Part shown: piece by piece, positions 36,462-45,372 of the stretch
How the letters are laid out: each line of letters begins with the position of its first letter
Numbering within the stretch: position 1 is the stretch's first letter
Source of the DNA: an uncultured Altererythrobacter sp.
Lineage (GTDB): Bacteria; Pseudomonadota; Alphaproteobacteria; Sphingomonadales; Sphingomonadaceae
Direction of reading: 5' to 3'
Length of the DNA: 64,000 bases
NCBI GenBank assembly: GCA_913056125.1
Contig: CAJXNC010000001.1
Coordinates: 186,001 to 250,000, forward strand
The notes under the pieces: generated by a model
Databases searched by the model: none
What the model was told of the DNA's origin: nothing
The model's input: only the letters and a program-made list of their open reading frames with translations
Position numbers and translations under genes: made by a program

Positions 36462-38960
36462 ATGATCAAGCACTATCTACTCGTCGCGCTGGCAAGGTTC
36501 CGCAATGCGCCAATCGTTGCAGCAGTCAATGTTCTTGCTTTGGCGCTGGGGCTGGCCTGCTTCATCATGTCATGGGGCGCAGTGAGCTATTGGCTTTCCA
36601 GTGACCAGCAACACGATGGGGCCGACCGCATCTACACGATCATCCAGGAAACCGATGATCCCAACGGCCCGCAATTGACAGAGGGAAGGCAGCTTTCAGC
36701 CAGCGCCGCGAGGCTGGCGACCGACCTTTCCAACGAATTCCCGGATCTTGAGGCCGTCGCGCGGATCATGATCTCGGGAGAGGTTGGCGTATCGACCGGT
36801 GAAACGAAGCTTTATCTCCCCTACGCTTCTGCCGATCCGTCGATCGTCGACCTCCTTGATTTCGAATTCGTCGAAGGGCAGCGGGCTACTGCCTTGGCGC
36901 GACCCGAAGGGCTGATCCTGACGACGGATGCAGCGCGCCGGATCTTCGGAGATCGGCCGGCGCTGGGCCAAACCTTGCTTGTCGACAATGACTGGGAAGG
37001 GATCGTGACCGGGGTCATTGCCCCTTTGGTACAGCCATCGGTCTTCGGGCACGATCAGCGGGCCCAGATGCGCTTCGAGATGGTCGGCAACCTGCCGCGT
37101 GCACTGGATGCTTTGCCGCCCTTCCTGACAGAGAGCTATGGCAGCAAGTCGGTGACCACGCTGGTCCGGATCCCGGAATCCATGTCGCGCGAGGACTTCA
37201 CCCGCCGTCTTGCAGAGTTTGCGGCACGGGTGATCCCGCCGCCGCCCGTGGAAGGCATCAACTGGCAGGCATATCCGCGATCGCTGAAAGAACTCATGAT
37301 CGAGATTCTCGATGCACAGATCCTGCCCAACGGGATGCTGGGCCTGTCCATCGTCGTCGTCTTGCCTGGTCTTGGCCTGCTGATCCTCGTGATCGCTGCC
37401 ATCAATTATGCCGGATTGGCGACCACGCAGGCCCTGGCTCGGTACAAGGAAGCGGGCATGCGTGCCGTGCTTGGCGCGAGCAGGAGCGATCTCTTCCTGC
37501 AGCTCTGGGTCGAGACGCTTCTGCTGACCTTCGGTGCGCTTGTCCTGGCCCTGGCGATCATTGGCGCTGCCTTGCCGGTGATCGAGGCAAACTCCGGCAT
37601 CAATGTGTTGTCGTTCCTGACAAACGACCCTTTCGGTATCGCGACCGTTCTAGGCGTAACTCTCTTGGTCAGCCTACTCGCCGCCATCTATCCGGCGCAG
37701 CGAGTGATGCGCATCCGGCCGATCGAGGCGATAGCCTCAAAGCCTAATATGGGTTCGACCGCAAGGGCGGCGCGGGTGTTTGTGTCACTCCAGTTCTTTA
37801 GTGCCAGCCTGCTCCTGATCGTTGTGTCGATCATGCAAATGCAGCAGGTCAGGCTGCGCGAAAACGCTTTGGCAACTGCCGATGCCCCTGTTGCCATCCT
37901 GAGCACCTTCGCACGCGCCGGTATCGACTATGAGGCCTTCGAACAGAGGCTCGCTTCGGCCCCGGGGATCGAGGGTACAACGCAATTCTCGCGAATGCCC
38001 TGGACCGGTTCGGGATTGCAGGCGGACTTCACTCTGTCCCCCGATCCGAGCGCCGCGACGCGCGCGGCCATGGTCAAACCGGTGGGTTACAACTTCTTCG
38101 CGACCTTCAGCCAGGATGTCCTCGGCGGACGGGTGTTCGATACACGGCGAAATCCCGCGCCTGACTCGATCTTCGATTCCGACAATCCGCAGCCCGCGGA
38201 GATCGTGATCGACCGTATCATGATGCAGTCACTCGGCTTCGCTAGCCCGCAGGAAGCTGTCGGGCAGATGCTCTACCGGCAGGAAGTCGCGCAACAGGGC
38301 GCGCCACCCACATTGGGTCGCCCCATGCGCATCGTTGGCGTAGTCAGCGACGATAATTGGGAGATGGGCATCGTCCCGGAAGGAACGGTGTATTATCTGT
38401 CCCCCGGACAAGGCCAGGTGGCTGCCGGCTTGTTTGCCGTGCGTCTCGATCCCCGGAATGTGGCCGCAGGTCTCGATCGCATTGCTCGTGTCTGGGACGA
38501 GATGGCACCCAACTCGCCCCTGCGCGCCGAGTTCTTCGACGAGCTCTTCGAAGCCAGTATGGAACCGATAGATCGTGTCCAGAACACGGTGGCGGCGCTG
38601 ACTTATAGCGCTTTCGCCATCTCCATTTTCGGCCTCTTCGGCATTGCCAGCTATACGACACGCAGACGTGAAAAGGAGATCGGCATTCGCAAGGTTCTGG
38701 GCGCCAGGAAGGCGCAGATCGTTCGCATGCTGCTCGCGGATTTTGCAAAGCCCGTGATAATCGGGAACTTGCTGGCCTGGCCCTTGGGATATGTGCTTGC
38801 CAATGCCTATCTCGCGCAGTTCTCCGACCGTATCGCGCTTACTCCGCTTCCTTTCGCCCTGGCCTTTTCTATCACCCTCCTCGTGGCATTGGCGACGGTT
38901 GGCAGCAGGGCGTTGAAGGCTGCCAGCATCAACCCGGCCGCCATTCTCAAGTCGGAGTGA
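36462..38960 (+). CDS. FtsX/MacB-type ABC permease, double-length
   Basis: 832 residues, with two FtsX-like halves and about eight membrane segments. One is at the N-terminus (AVNVLALALGLACFIMSW), three near 290-415 (IVVVLPGLGLLILVIAAINY; LLLTFGALVLALAIIGAALP; TVLGVTLLVSLLAAIYPAQR), one near 445 (FFSASLLLIVVSIMQ), and three at the C-terminus. Two large periplasmic MacB_PCD-like domains lie between. The REKEIGIRKVLGARKAQIVRML stretch (given in part) is a family hallmark. It would work with the adaptor and the TolC-like protein to expel a toxin, lipid or peptide. Whether it serves the RiPP made next door is open. Confidence 0.92.
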   Translation: MIKHYLLVALARFRNAPIVAAVNVLALALGLACFIMSWGAVSYWLSSDQQHDGADRIYTIIQETDDPNGPQLTEGRQLSASAARLATDLSNEFPDLEAVARIMISGEVGVSTGETKLYLPYASADPSIVDLLDFEFVEGQRATALARPEGLILTTDAARRIFGDRPALGQTLLVDNDWEGIVTGVIAPLVQPSVFGHDQRAQMRFEMVGNLPRALDALPPFLTESYGSKSVTTLVRIPESMSREDFTRRLAEFAARVIPPPPVEGINWQAYPRSLKELMIEILDAQILPNGMLGLSIVVVLPGLGLLILVIAAINYAGLATTQALARYKEAGMRAVLGASRSDLFLQLWVETLLLTFGALVLALAIIGAALPVIEANSGINVLSFLTNDPFGIATVLGVTLLVSLLAAIYPAQRVMRIRPIEAIASKPNMGSTARAARVFVSLQFFSASLLLIVVSIMQMQQVRLRENALATADAPVAILSTFARAGIDYEAFEQRLASAPGIEGTTQFSRMPWTGSGLQADFTLSPDPSAATRAAMVKPVGYNFFATFSQDVLGGRVFDTRRNPAPDSIFDSDNPQPAEIVIDRIMMQSLGFASPQEAVGQMLYRQEVAQQGAPPTLGRPMRIVGVVSDDNWEMGIVPEGTVYYLSPGQGQVAAGLFAVRLDPRNVAAGLDRIARVWDEMAPNSPLRAEFFDELFEASMEPIDRVQNTVAALTYSAFAISIFGLFGIASYTTRRREKEIGIRKVLGARKAQIVRMLLADFAKPVIIGNLLAWPLGYVLANAYLAQFSDRIALTPLPFALAFSITLLVALATVGSRALKAASINPAAILKSE

Positions 38961-38967
38961 GGGCAAG

Positions 38968-40395
38968 ATGACCATTTCGCCGAAAAGACTGCCCTGCTTG
39001 CTTTGCATGGTCTTGCTCGCGTCCTGTGCCGGCCTGAGATCACCCGATGTGGACATTGCATCGCCAGAACTCCCGATCGGCTTCGCCTATCTGCAGGCGG
39101 AGGGAGGAGAGGCGCCCAGTCCGCAATGGTGGGACAACTTCAATTCGGAGCAACTCTCGCTGTTGGTGCAAGAGGCATTGGAGAACAATCTGGAGCTGAA
39201 ATCCGGCGTCGAACGTATCCTGCAGGCGCGCGCGAGTGTCCGATCGTCATCAGCGCCTCTCCTGCCCAAGGTGACTGCAAGGCAATCGACAGTATTGCGC
39301 GAAGCCCAGGGCGGCGGATCTTTTGTCGATGACAGCGGCCAGGTCGTGGAAAGCGGCGGTGGCGGCTTTCGGGAATCCAGTACCGCCTTTGTCGGAGCGT
39401 CCTACCAGCTGGACCTGTTTGGCGAATCCCGCGCTGCCTCAAAGGGCGCGCGGTCCCGTCTCGAAGAGCAGTTCTTCAATCAGCGTGCGCTGGAACTTTC
39501 CATCCAGAGCGATGTCGCCTCCTACTACTTTCGTGACCTGGCGCTGCAGGAACGACTGGCAGCCGCTCGAGAGCAGGTCGAGGCGGCCGAACGCCTGATG
39601 CAGATCGTCCAGCACAAGTTCGATGCAGGTGCGATATCCGGCCTGGAGCTGTCGCAGGAGCGAAGTGCCTTGGCGCAGGCCCGAATTGGGGTGGTCTCCC
39701 TGGCCGACGAGCTGGATCGCAACCGGAATGCCCTTGCGATTCTGCTCGGGCGCTTTCCGGAGGAACTTACGCGGGTCGAGGGAGATTTTGGCTCCATCGA
39801 AGTGCCGGAGATTGCGGTGGGCATTCCTGCGGACCTTCTATTGCGCCGACCGGATCTGCTTGCCGCAGAAGCATCGCTATTCGCGGCCGACGCCGATATC
39901 GACAAGGCGAGGGCTCAGTTCTTTCCCTCGATTGGTATCAATCTCGGAATCGATTTCACCAATGTCCTTTCCGAATTGCTCGGAAACATGACGCGCTCGA
40001 TCTCCTCTACCGTGAGCCAGACGATCTTTTCGGGGGGTGAGCTCGAAGGGGATTACGACCAGGCGCAGGCACGCTATCGCGAACTGGTTTATGATTACCA
40101 GCAGGCGATCTATGTTGCCGTTGGCGAGGTCGATGATGCGCTGGTCTCGCTGCGTGCGGCCAATGACGAGGTCGTCCAGCAGGAACTCATCGAGAGTGAG
40201 GCCGACTATACCCTGCGTTTGTCGGAGGTGCGCTATGAAGCCGGCGACGCGGAGTTGAGCACGCTGATCGAGGCGCAGAACTCTCGCCTCGACGCCAGTG
40301 ATTCCCTTGTCAGGGCGCGTCTGGCACAACTTGATGCAGCGATTTCCCTGTTCGTCGCCATCGGTGGAGGCTGGTCGGAGAACGCCAGCACCTGA
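38968..40395 (+). CDS. TolC/NodT-family outer-membrane efflux lipoprotein
   Basis: 475 residues. The N-terminus LLCMVLLASC is a lipoprotein signal with a lipobox. Two internally related halves with long coiled helices and beta strands follow: PQWWDNFNSEQLSLLVQEAL, YQLDLFGESR, RALELSIQSDVASYYF and the second-half RRPDLLAAEASLFAADADI are typical of NodT-type efflux proteins. It forms the outer-membrane exit of the tripartite pump. It starts 7 bases after the permease stop. The following RiPP kinase gene begins 109 bases later, so the operon may or may not end here. Confidence 0.92.
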   Translation: MTISPKRLPCLLCMVLLASCAGLRSPDVDIASPELPIGFAYLQAEGGEAPSPQWWDNFNSEQLSLLVQEALENNLELKSGVERILQARASVRSSSAPLLPKVTARQSTVLREAQGGGSFVDDSGQVVESGGGGFRESSTAFVGASYQLDLFGESRAASKGARSRLEEQFFNQRALELSIQSDVASYYFRDLALQERLAAAREQVEAAERLMQIVQHKFDAGAISGLELSQERSALAQARIGVVSLADELDRNRNALAILLGRFPEELTRVEGDFGSIEVPEIAVGIPADLLLRRPDLLAAEASLFAADADIDKARAQFFPSIGINLGIDFTNVLSELLGNMTRSISSTVSQTIFSGGELEGDYDQAQARYRELVYDYQQAIYVAVGEVDDALVSLRAANDEVVQQELIESEADYTLRLSEVRYEAGDAELSTLIEAQNSRLDASDSLVRARLAQLDAAISLFVAIGGGWSENAST

Positions 40396-40504
40396 TGGAG
40401 ATCGATCAAAATGGGAAATCTGAGGATCGCGTTGGTCTACCGGAGTGTCCCCATGATCGGCACCAACACCAAATCGTTCTAGGCCTGAGAGGGGGCGATG
40501 CGCC

Positions 40505-41455
40505 ATGGCACACTTGCCGACTGGCACGGGGTTACGGCATAGCATCCTGCAAATGGCACCTGCTTTCGCCACGCGGGCCGCCACCCTGAAACGACATTTG
40601 TACTGGAGTAATCCGATTTCCGCTCCCGAAACGCTGCAATGCGAAATGAATGCAGTCGAGGGTGCAGTGCCCGACCGTCTGCAAGACGCACTCTATGATT
40701 CCGGCACCTATGCAATCTCGCGAGACGAATTCCTCCTGCGAGTGCCAAACGGTCTGGCCTATCATTACAGTCGTGATCGCGGCGTCACTTATACGCGACC
40801 CGAAACTGTTACTGATGCGGAAGTGCAGCTATTCCTCAATGGTTCGGTCTATGGGGCGGTGGCCTGGCTGAATGGCTTCGTTCCCCTGCATGCATCTGCG
40901 ATCGTCCATGACGGGCGTGCCTATGCCTTCACCGGCCATTCGGGTGCCGGTAAATCTACGCTTGCCGCGGCGCTGTGCCGCCGCGGATTTCGCCTTCTGA
41001 CCGATGATGTCATGGTCCTCGCCACGGATGGCGATGGCAAGTTTATTGCTTTGCCCGGGCATGGCCGGTTCAAGCTCTGGAAAGACGCGCTACCCCTTAC
41101 CGATGCGGAAATGGGCCAGCGCGTTCGACCGGAGATGGAGAAGTTCTTCGCGCATCCGCGCACGGGCAGCCACCCTTCGCCCATACCGGTGGCCTGCCTT
41201 TATTTCCTCGATGCGACCTCGCTGGAAAAGGCTAGGACGGAGGAGGTCAAGGGAAGCCAGGCCTTCGACCGGATTGCCACTGCATTGTACCGGCGCGGCT
41301 ATCACAGCCGGGTTTACGACAAGGTACAGAACTTCGCGATGCTCAAGAAGCTTCTCGACCAAGTGCCACTCCGCGTGTTTGACCGACCATTTGCCAAGGA
41401 CAAATTCGAGCAATCGCTGGATCTGATCGAGGCTGAAATCCTTGGAAAGAGCTGA
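40505..41455 (+). CDS. HPr-kinase-like RiPP precursor kinase
   Basis: 316 residues. The C-terminal half is an HprK-type fold: P-loop GHSGAGKST at residues 144-152, LHAS at 128-131, and LLTDDVMVL with the acidic pair. HPr kinase proper needs a phosphotransferase system and a P-loop with a phosphorylase signature, which I do not see. In lasso-peptide clusters such as that of paeninodin, a related kinase phosphorylates the C-terminal serine of the precursor, and the candidate precursor here ends in serine. The ATG at 40505 follows GAGGGGG. The sulfotransferase gene starts inside its 3' end. Confidence 0.82.
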   Translation: MAHLPTGTGLRHSILQMAPAFATRAATLKRHLYWSNPISAPETLQCEMNAVEGAVPDRLQDALYDSGTYAISRDEFLLRVPNGLAYHYSRDRGVTYTRPETVTDAEVQLFLNGSVYGAVAWLNGFVPLHASAIVHDGRAYAFTGHSGAGKSTLAAALCRRGFRLLTDDVMVLATDGDGKFIALPGHGRFKLWKDALPLTDAEMGQRVRPEMEKFFAHPRTGSHPSPIPVACLYFLDATSLEKARTEEVKGSQAFDRIATALYRRGYHSRVYDKVQNFAMLKKLLDQVPLRVFDRPFAKDKFEQSLDLIEAEILGKS

Positions 41456-42299
41456 GCAAGCCGCGGGCCGGATCGATTACCTCGTTTCCTATCCGAAGTC
41501 CGGCAACACTTGGATGCGGATCTTGCTCGCCAATTACTTTAGCGAGAAGGATCGGCCACACGACATCAACGACCCCGGCGTTGTAAATCGCATTATCTCC
41601 TCGCGTGCGCTGTTTGATGATCTTGCCGGGATTCCCAGTACGGACCTGACGCAGGCGGAGATCGATGCGCTCATGCCGTCGGTGCTTGCCACTCTTGCCA
41701 GCAACGGCACAGAGCGGGTCTGGTTGAAGGTGCATGATGCGCAGTTCCGGCTTCCGAACGGAAGCTTCCGACTGCCTCCGGAAGTCTCCGGCGCTGCTGT
41801 CTATATTGTCCGCAATCCGCTCGATGTCGCAGTTTCGCTGGCATTCCATTCGGGAAGCAGCATCGAATATGCGGTTCAGCGATTATGCGATGCCGAGCAT
41901 TCGATGGGCGGAGCAGGAGCAGTCCACTTGCGCCAATGGCTTGGCAGCTGGAGCCAGCATGTCGAAAGCTGGATCGGCCAGCAGGAGATACCTACCCTTG
42001 TTGTCCGCTACGAGGACATGCTGCAGGACGCCGCGCAGGAACTGGAACGCGTCATAACCTTTGCCCGGCCGGAAGTCGCAATCGACCATGCAAAGGCGAA
42101 GCGGGCCGTGCAGGCGGCACATTTCGACAAGCTGCGTGCCATGGAGGATAGAAGTGGTTTTCGAGAACGCGATGCGCGTCAGAAGGCTTTCTTCCGCAGC
42201 GGTCGCTCAGGCGACTGGCAGGAATATCTGAGCAGCGAACAGGTCAAGCGGATACAGGACCACCACGGCGCAATCATGCGCAATTTCGGATATCTCTAA
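41442..42299 (+). CDS. Sulfotransferase in RiPP cluster
   Basis: 285 residues, a single-domain Sulfotransfer_1-type enzyme. VSYPKSGNTWMR (about residues 15-26) is the PAPS 5'-phosphosulfate loop, VRNPLDVAVSLAFH the 3'-phosphate binding segment, and RSGRSGDWQEYLS the C-terminal PAPS motif. It starts with TTG at 41442, after GAGG, inside the kinase gene, so the two are coupled. Its substrate may be the modified peptide, the nucleotidyl or sugar group added to it, or an unrelated lipid. I know of no sulfated lasso peptide that would settle this. Confidence 0.88.
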   Translation: MERAEQAAGRIDYLVSYPKSGNTWMRILLANYFSEKDRPHDINDPGVVNRIISSRALFDDLAGIPSTDLTQAEIDALMPSVLATLASNGTERVWLKVHDAQFRLPNGSFRLPPEVSGAAVYIVRNPLDVAVSLAFHSGSSIEYAVQRLCDAEHSMGGAGAVHLRQWLGSWSQHVESWIGQQEIPTLVVRYEDMLQDAAQELERVITFARPEVAIDHAKAKRAVQAAHFDKLRAMEDRSGFRERDARQKAFFRSGRSGDWQEYLSSEQVKRIQDHHGAIMRNFGYL

Positions 42300-42350
42300 T
42301 AGGGAAGTGTCGCCTTGCCAGCCCCAAACAGGCAAGCGCGGTGGACAGGC

Positions 42351-42530
42351 TTAGCTTGCAGGCGGCGGCGGAGGAGGAGCCGGTTCCTGAACACGCGTTG
42401 CGCCATCAACTACAGTGCCGTGGAAGGTGTATGCGACCTGATCGAGGTCGCAATGAAGGTCGATCAACTCTGGCGCGTTCCATGCCGCAAGTTTGCCGTT
42501 TGAATTCTTGCCGCCAGTATCTTTCGCCAT
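42351..42530 (-). CDS. Candidate lasso-type RiPP precursor peptide
   Basis: 59 residues on the strand opposite to all the maturation genes. GGAAAGG lies 9 bases before the ATG. The leader has K-x3-W-x2-P-x-L (KLAAWNAPEL, residues 13-22), equivalent to the Y-x2-P-x-L motif read by PqqD-type recognition proteins. The end is EPAPPPPPPAS, a proline-rich tail with C-terminal Ser59, a possible target of the kinase. Two core boundaries fit a lasso ring. In one, Val41 to Glu49 closes a nine-residue ring with Thr39 at the usual minus-2 position. In the other, Gly43 to Glu49 closes a seven-residue ring. Neither is proved. The 86 bases up to the PqqD start should hold both promoters; no clear boxes are seen, only TACCA/TGGTA arms. 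Confidence 0.7.
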   Translation of the reverse strand: MAKDTGGKNSNGKLAAWNAPELIDLHCDLDQVAYTFHGTVVDGATRVQEPAPPPPPPAS

Positions 42531-42616
42531 GCTATCGATCCTTTCCAAACTTCCGCAATCATGTACGTACCAATACCATAGTAAGCAACTGGTAATAAGC
42601 AGCCGGACACACATAG

Positions 42617-42880
42617 ATGAGCTATCGCAAGAGTCCTGACCGTTATCTCGAGACCGAACTTCATGGAGAGGTGGTCATGATGGATGCGGATAAGGGATCC
42701 TTCCACGCCATGAAGGATACCGGTTTGGTCATCTGGAACCTGCTGGACGAGGTCGATGACGTTGACTCGCTCGTCGAGGAGCTGACGAGGCGCTATGAAG
42801 TCGATGCGGCGCAATGTCGGTCCGAAGTCGCGGCCTTTCTCTCCCGCCTGGTTGCTGCCGGCTTCGTCATAGAGAGCTGA
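42617..42880 (+). CDS. PqqD-family RiPP recognition element (lasso B1)
   Basis: 87 residues, full-length PqqD fold. The opening beta strands include ELHGEVVMMDADKGSFHAM. The helical part includes GLVIWNLLDEVDDVDSLVEELTRRYEV (given in part) and ends AFLSRLVAAGFV. Such proteins bind the leader peptide and deliver it to the B2 protease and cyclase. It diverges from the precursor gene and is followed 11 bases later by the cyclase gene. Confidence 0.92.
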   Translation: MSYRKSPDRYLETELHGEVVMMDADKGSFHAMKDTGLVIWNLLDEVDDVDSLVEELTRRYEVDAAQCRSEVAAFLSRLVAAGFVIES

Positions 42881-42891
42881 AGCGACGCCGC

Positions 42892-44841
42892 GTGCTGGCT
42901 CTCCATTTCTTCCACGAAGCCGATTCCCCGACCAAGAGTAGCGAAATCGGCGAAAGGCTGACTTCCGCTTTGCGCGATACTGTTGCCGGGGCGCCCCGGC
43001 TGCCTGACTTGTCCGGTGCGGTAGCGGTTTCCAGCCCGCCTGTAGGATACCGGGCGCGGCAAGAGGAAAAGGGAGGAACCTCTCCGCCCGAAACCGGCGA
43101 TGGCGGCCAGCTCCTGTTTCATGGCTTTATCGACAATCGCGAGGAACTGCTTGCATCGCTTGGAGTCCGCGGGGAACCAGCAGGTCAAAGTGATGCGTGG
43201 CTATATGCCGCGGCCTACGATGCCTGGGGGGACGCTTGTGACCTGAAGGTCGTCGGGCAATATGCTGCTGTCACTTGGTATCCGAACCGTCGCATCGCGA
43301 GGATGGTCCGCTCTCCCTTTCGCGCGCCGCCACTGCATATCTGGAACGACAGAGCGCGCGCGGTTGTTGCGTCGAGCGCGCAATTGGTCTTCGCCTGCGG
43401 CGTCGAGCGGCGGTTGGACGAGCAGAAGATCGCTGACTCACTATTCCTCAATTACGGCGATGCGGAGCGGGACTGGTTTGCCGGCCTCAAGCGCTTGCCC
43501 ACCGGATGTCATGGATGGCTTGCCCGAGATGGCCTGACGACGAAAGCTTATTGGGACATTGCCAAGGTGCGGCCTGTCCGGTTTGCGCGCGATGAAGACT
43601 ATGTCGAGGCAGCCACTGATCTGTTCCGGCAGTCTACGCGAGCGGCGCTCAATGGATTTTCGCGTCCCGCCATCAGCCTTAGCGGGGGTTTCGATTCTCA
43701 AGGCGTGGCGAGTTTTGTTCTTGGCGAATTGAATGGCGATCAAGAGCTTCTAGGACTGACGGGTGTTCCCGAGGCAGGTTGGCAGGCGGTTGACGGTCCA
43801 GGTGGCTTCGATGACGAGTCCAAGCATGTGCAGGCCCTGGCGGCCATATATGAACACCTCGAGGTTGCATTCATCGACAGCAAGGGGCTCGGCTTCGACC
43901 ACCGGCTGGCAGAAATGTTTCGGCTCGCAGGCTCTCCACCGCGCAATGCGATCAACCTGACCTGGATTCACGCCCTGCGGGCCCAAGCGAGAGAGCGCGA
44001 CCGCGATTTGCTGCTCACCGGGGATAGTGGCAATCTGACCTTCAGCTTCAACGGTGCAGGAGCGCTTCCGCACTGGTTGATGACGGGAAACCTGTCTGCC
44101 CTCTGGCACGAGATCGCAGCGACCTATTCACCGGGGCATCGTCTGCGCGGCATGTGGACTCAGGCGATACGCCCTTCGCTACCTCCTAGAATGGTGTCAT
44201 TCTATGACTGCTTGCGCGGACGGGAACGGCCCGATCCGTTTGAAAGCTGGTGCCCGATGAACCGGGAATGGGCGGACAGGATGGAGGTCCGCCGCCGGTC
44301 GCGGGAGCTGGGCTTGGGTTCGGATTTCGCCAAGCCCACTTCGACCAGCATGGTGCGCAGTCTCGCTCCGGCGGGCGGAGGAAATGAAAGCGGCGACCTC
44401 CAGCAAGCATTTGAAGTGCTGTACGGCTTGCCGATCCGCGATCCGACTTCTTGGCGCCCGCTGGTGGAGTTCTGTGCAGGAATTCCTGATGAGCAATACT
44501 TGAAAGGCGGAGTAACCCGTCGGTTGGCTCGCAGGATGCTCGTCGGCAAGGTGCCGGAGCAGGTCCTTGCCGAGCGGCGCCGGGGGCGCCAGGCGGCCGA
44601 TTGGCCGCTTCGGCTGGCAAGGGAACGTTCCGTCCTGGTTGCGGAGTTGGAAGAGCTGGCCGAGGATCCGGCCATGGCCGAGAGGTTCAATATCCCGCGC
44701 TTGCACTCAGCGCTGGTCGAATGGGATGGCAGGCCTCCGCAAGCAGGATCGCCTCAGGCAGCGACATTGGTGTCGGCCATTCCGCGCGCATTGACCACGG
44801 CGCGCTTCATTCGCTTCGCGCAATCGGGCGAGGGAATCTGA
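42892..44841 (+). CDS. Asparagine-synthetase-like lasso macrolactam synthetase
   Basis: About 649 residues from a GTG at 42892. The C-terminal part is an ATP-pyrophosphatase domain with the PPi loop SGGFDS at residues 264-269. The N-terminal part is a glutaminase-like fold (LLFHGFIDNREELLASLG, ARMVRSPFRAPPL) without the nucleophile Cys2 of true asparagine synthetases, which is usual for lasso cyclases (C protein). It would adenylate an Asp or Glu side chain and close the ring on the core N-terminus. The reading frame is open upstream to 42814, inside the PqqD gene, but an earlier start would overlap that gene heavily. The B2 gene follows by 5 bases. Confidence 0.88.
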   Translation: MLALHFFHEADSPTKSSEIGERLTSALRDTVAGAPRLPDLSGAVAVSSPPVGYRARQEEKGGTSPPETGDGGQLLFHGFIDNREELLASLGVRGEPAGQSDAWLYAAAYDAWGDACDLKVVGQYAAVTWYPNRRIARMVRSPFRAPPLHIWNDRARAVVASSAQLVFACGVERRLDEQKIADSLFLNYGDAERDWFAGLKRLPTGCHGWLARDGLTTKAYWDIAKVRPVRFARDEDYVEAATDLFRQSTRAALNGFSRPAISLSGGFDSQGVASFVLGELNGDQELLGLTGVPEAGWQAVDGPGGFDDESKHVQALAAIYEHLEVAFIDSKGLGFDHRLAEMFRLAGSPPRNAINLTWIHALRAQARERDRDLLLTGDSGNLTFSFNGAGALPHWLMTGNLSALWHEIAATYSPGHRLRGMWTQAIRPSLPPRMVSFYDCLRGRERPDPFESWCPMNREWADRMEVRRRSRELGLGSDFAKPTSTSMVRSLAPAGGGNESGDLQQAFEVLYGLPIRDPTSWRPLVEFCAGIPDEQYLKGGVTRRLARRMLVGKVPEQVLAERRRGRQAADWPLRLARERSVLVAELEELAEDPAMAERFNIPRLHSALVEWDGRPPQAGSPQAATLVSAIPRALTTARFIRFAQSGEGI

Positions 44842-44846
44842 GCGGC

Positions 44847-45302
44847 GTGCCACAGCTGCAACGTTCACTGATCCGCTGGGCTCTGAAGACGGAGATCTGG
44901 CTCAGTCTGGCCTTTGCGCGCCTGCTTGTACGCTTTGTTCCCTATTCTCGGTGGCGCGGATTGATAGGGTCGCTCGATGGACGGGAAGAAACGGGAGAGG
45001 CTGGCACGCTGACACTGCGCGATGTTGACAGGGCCAGCGATATCGGTCGGCTGATTGTGAGGACGGCGCGCTCGACCTGGTTCGAAGCCGTCTGTTTGCC
45101 GCAGGCGATGGCAGGACGCTGGATGCTCGCCCGGCGCGGAATTCCGTCGCAGATCTATCTGGGGACCACGCGTGATGGTCCGGACAAGGAACTGAGGTTC
45201 CATGCCTGGCTTATGGCTGGCGAGCAATGCGTTACGGGTGCCGAGGAGCGCGAGCGCTTCATAGCATTTTCGCGCTCCGACCGAGGAAATTCCCGGGATT
45301 GA
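44847..45302 (+). CDS. Lasso peptide B2 leader peptidase (transglutaminase-like)
   Basis: 151 residues from a GTG at 44847, the normal B2 length. The fold shows WFEAVCLPQAMAGRWMLARRGIP with the nucleophile cysteine at 83 (given in part) and FHAWLMAGEQ with histidine 119. These match the Cys-His pair of the Transglut_core3 family. The third triad residue, normally an aspartate after the HAW block, is not obvious here. It would cut the leader off before cyclisation. A 70-base gap separates it from the exporter gene. Confidence 0.88.
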   Translation: MPQLQRSLIRWALKTEIWLSLAFARLLVRFVPYSRWRGLIGSLDGREETGEAGTLTLRDVDRASDIGRLIVRTARSTWFEAVCLPQAMAGRWMLARRGIPSQIYLGTTRDGPDKELRFHAWLMAGEQCVTGAEERERFIAFSRSDRGNSRD

Positions 45303-45372
45303 GCGGCTTGTTTGGGTTGGACTAGCCGTTCCGCGCCAACTACCAAGCCTTGCCGATATTAGATGCAATCGC

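Noticed and set aside
40505-41455. True HPr kinase/phosphorylase of a phosphotransferase system
   Set aside because: No phosphotransferase genes nearby, and the gene is overlapped by and in line with RiPP genes; the RiPP kinase reading fits better.
42315-42595. Plus-strand short frames as alternative RiPP precursor
   Set aside because: Arg-rich, low-quality peptides with no leader motif or ribosome site; the minus-strand frame has both.
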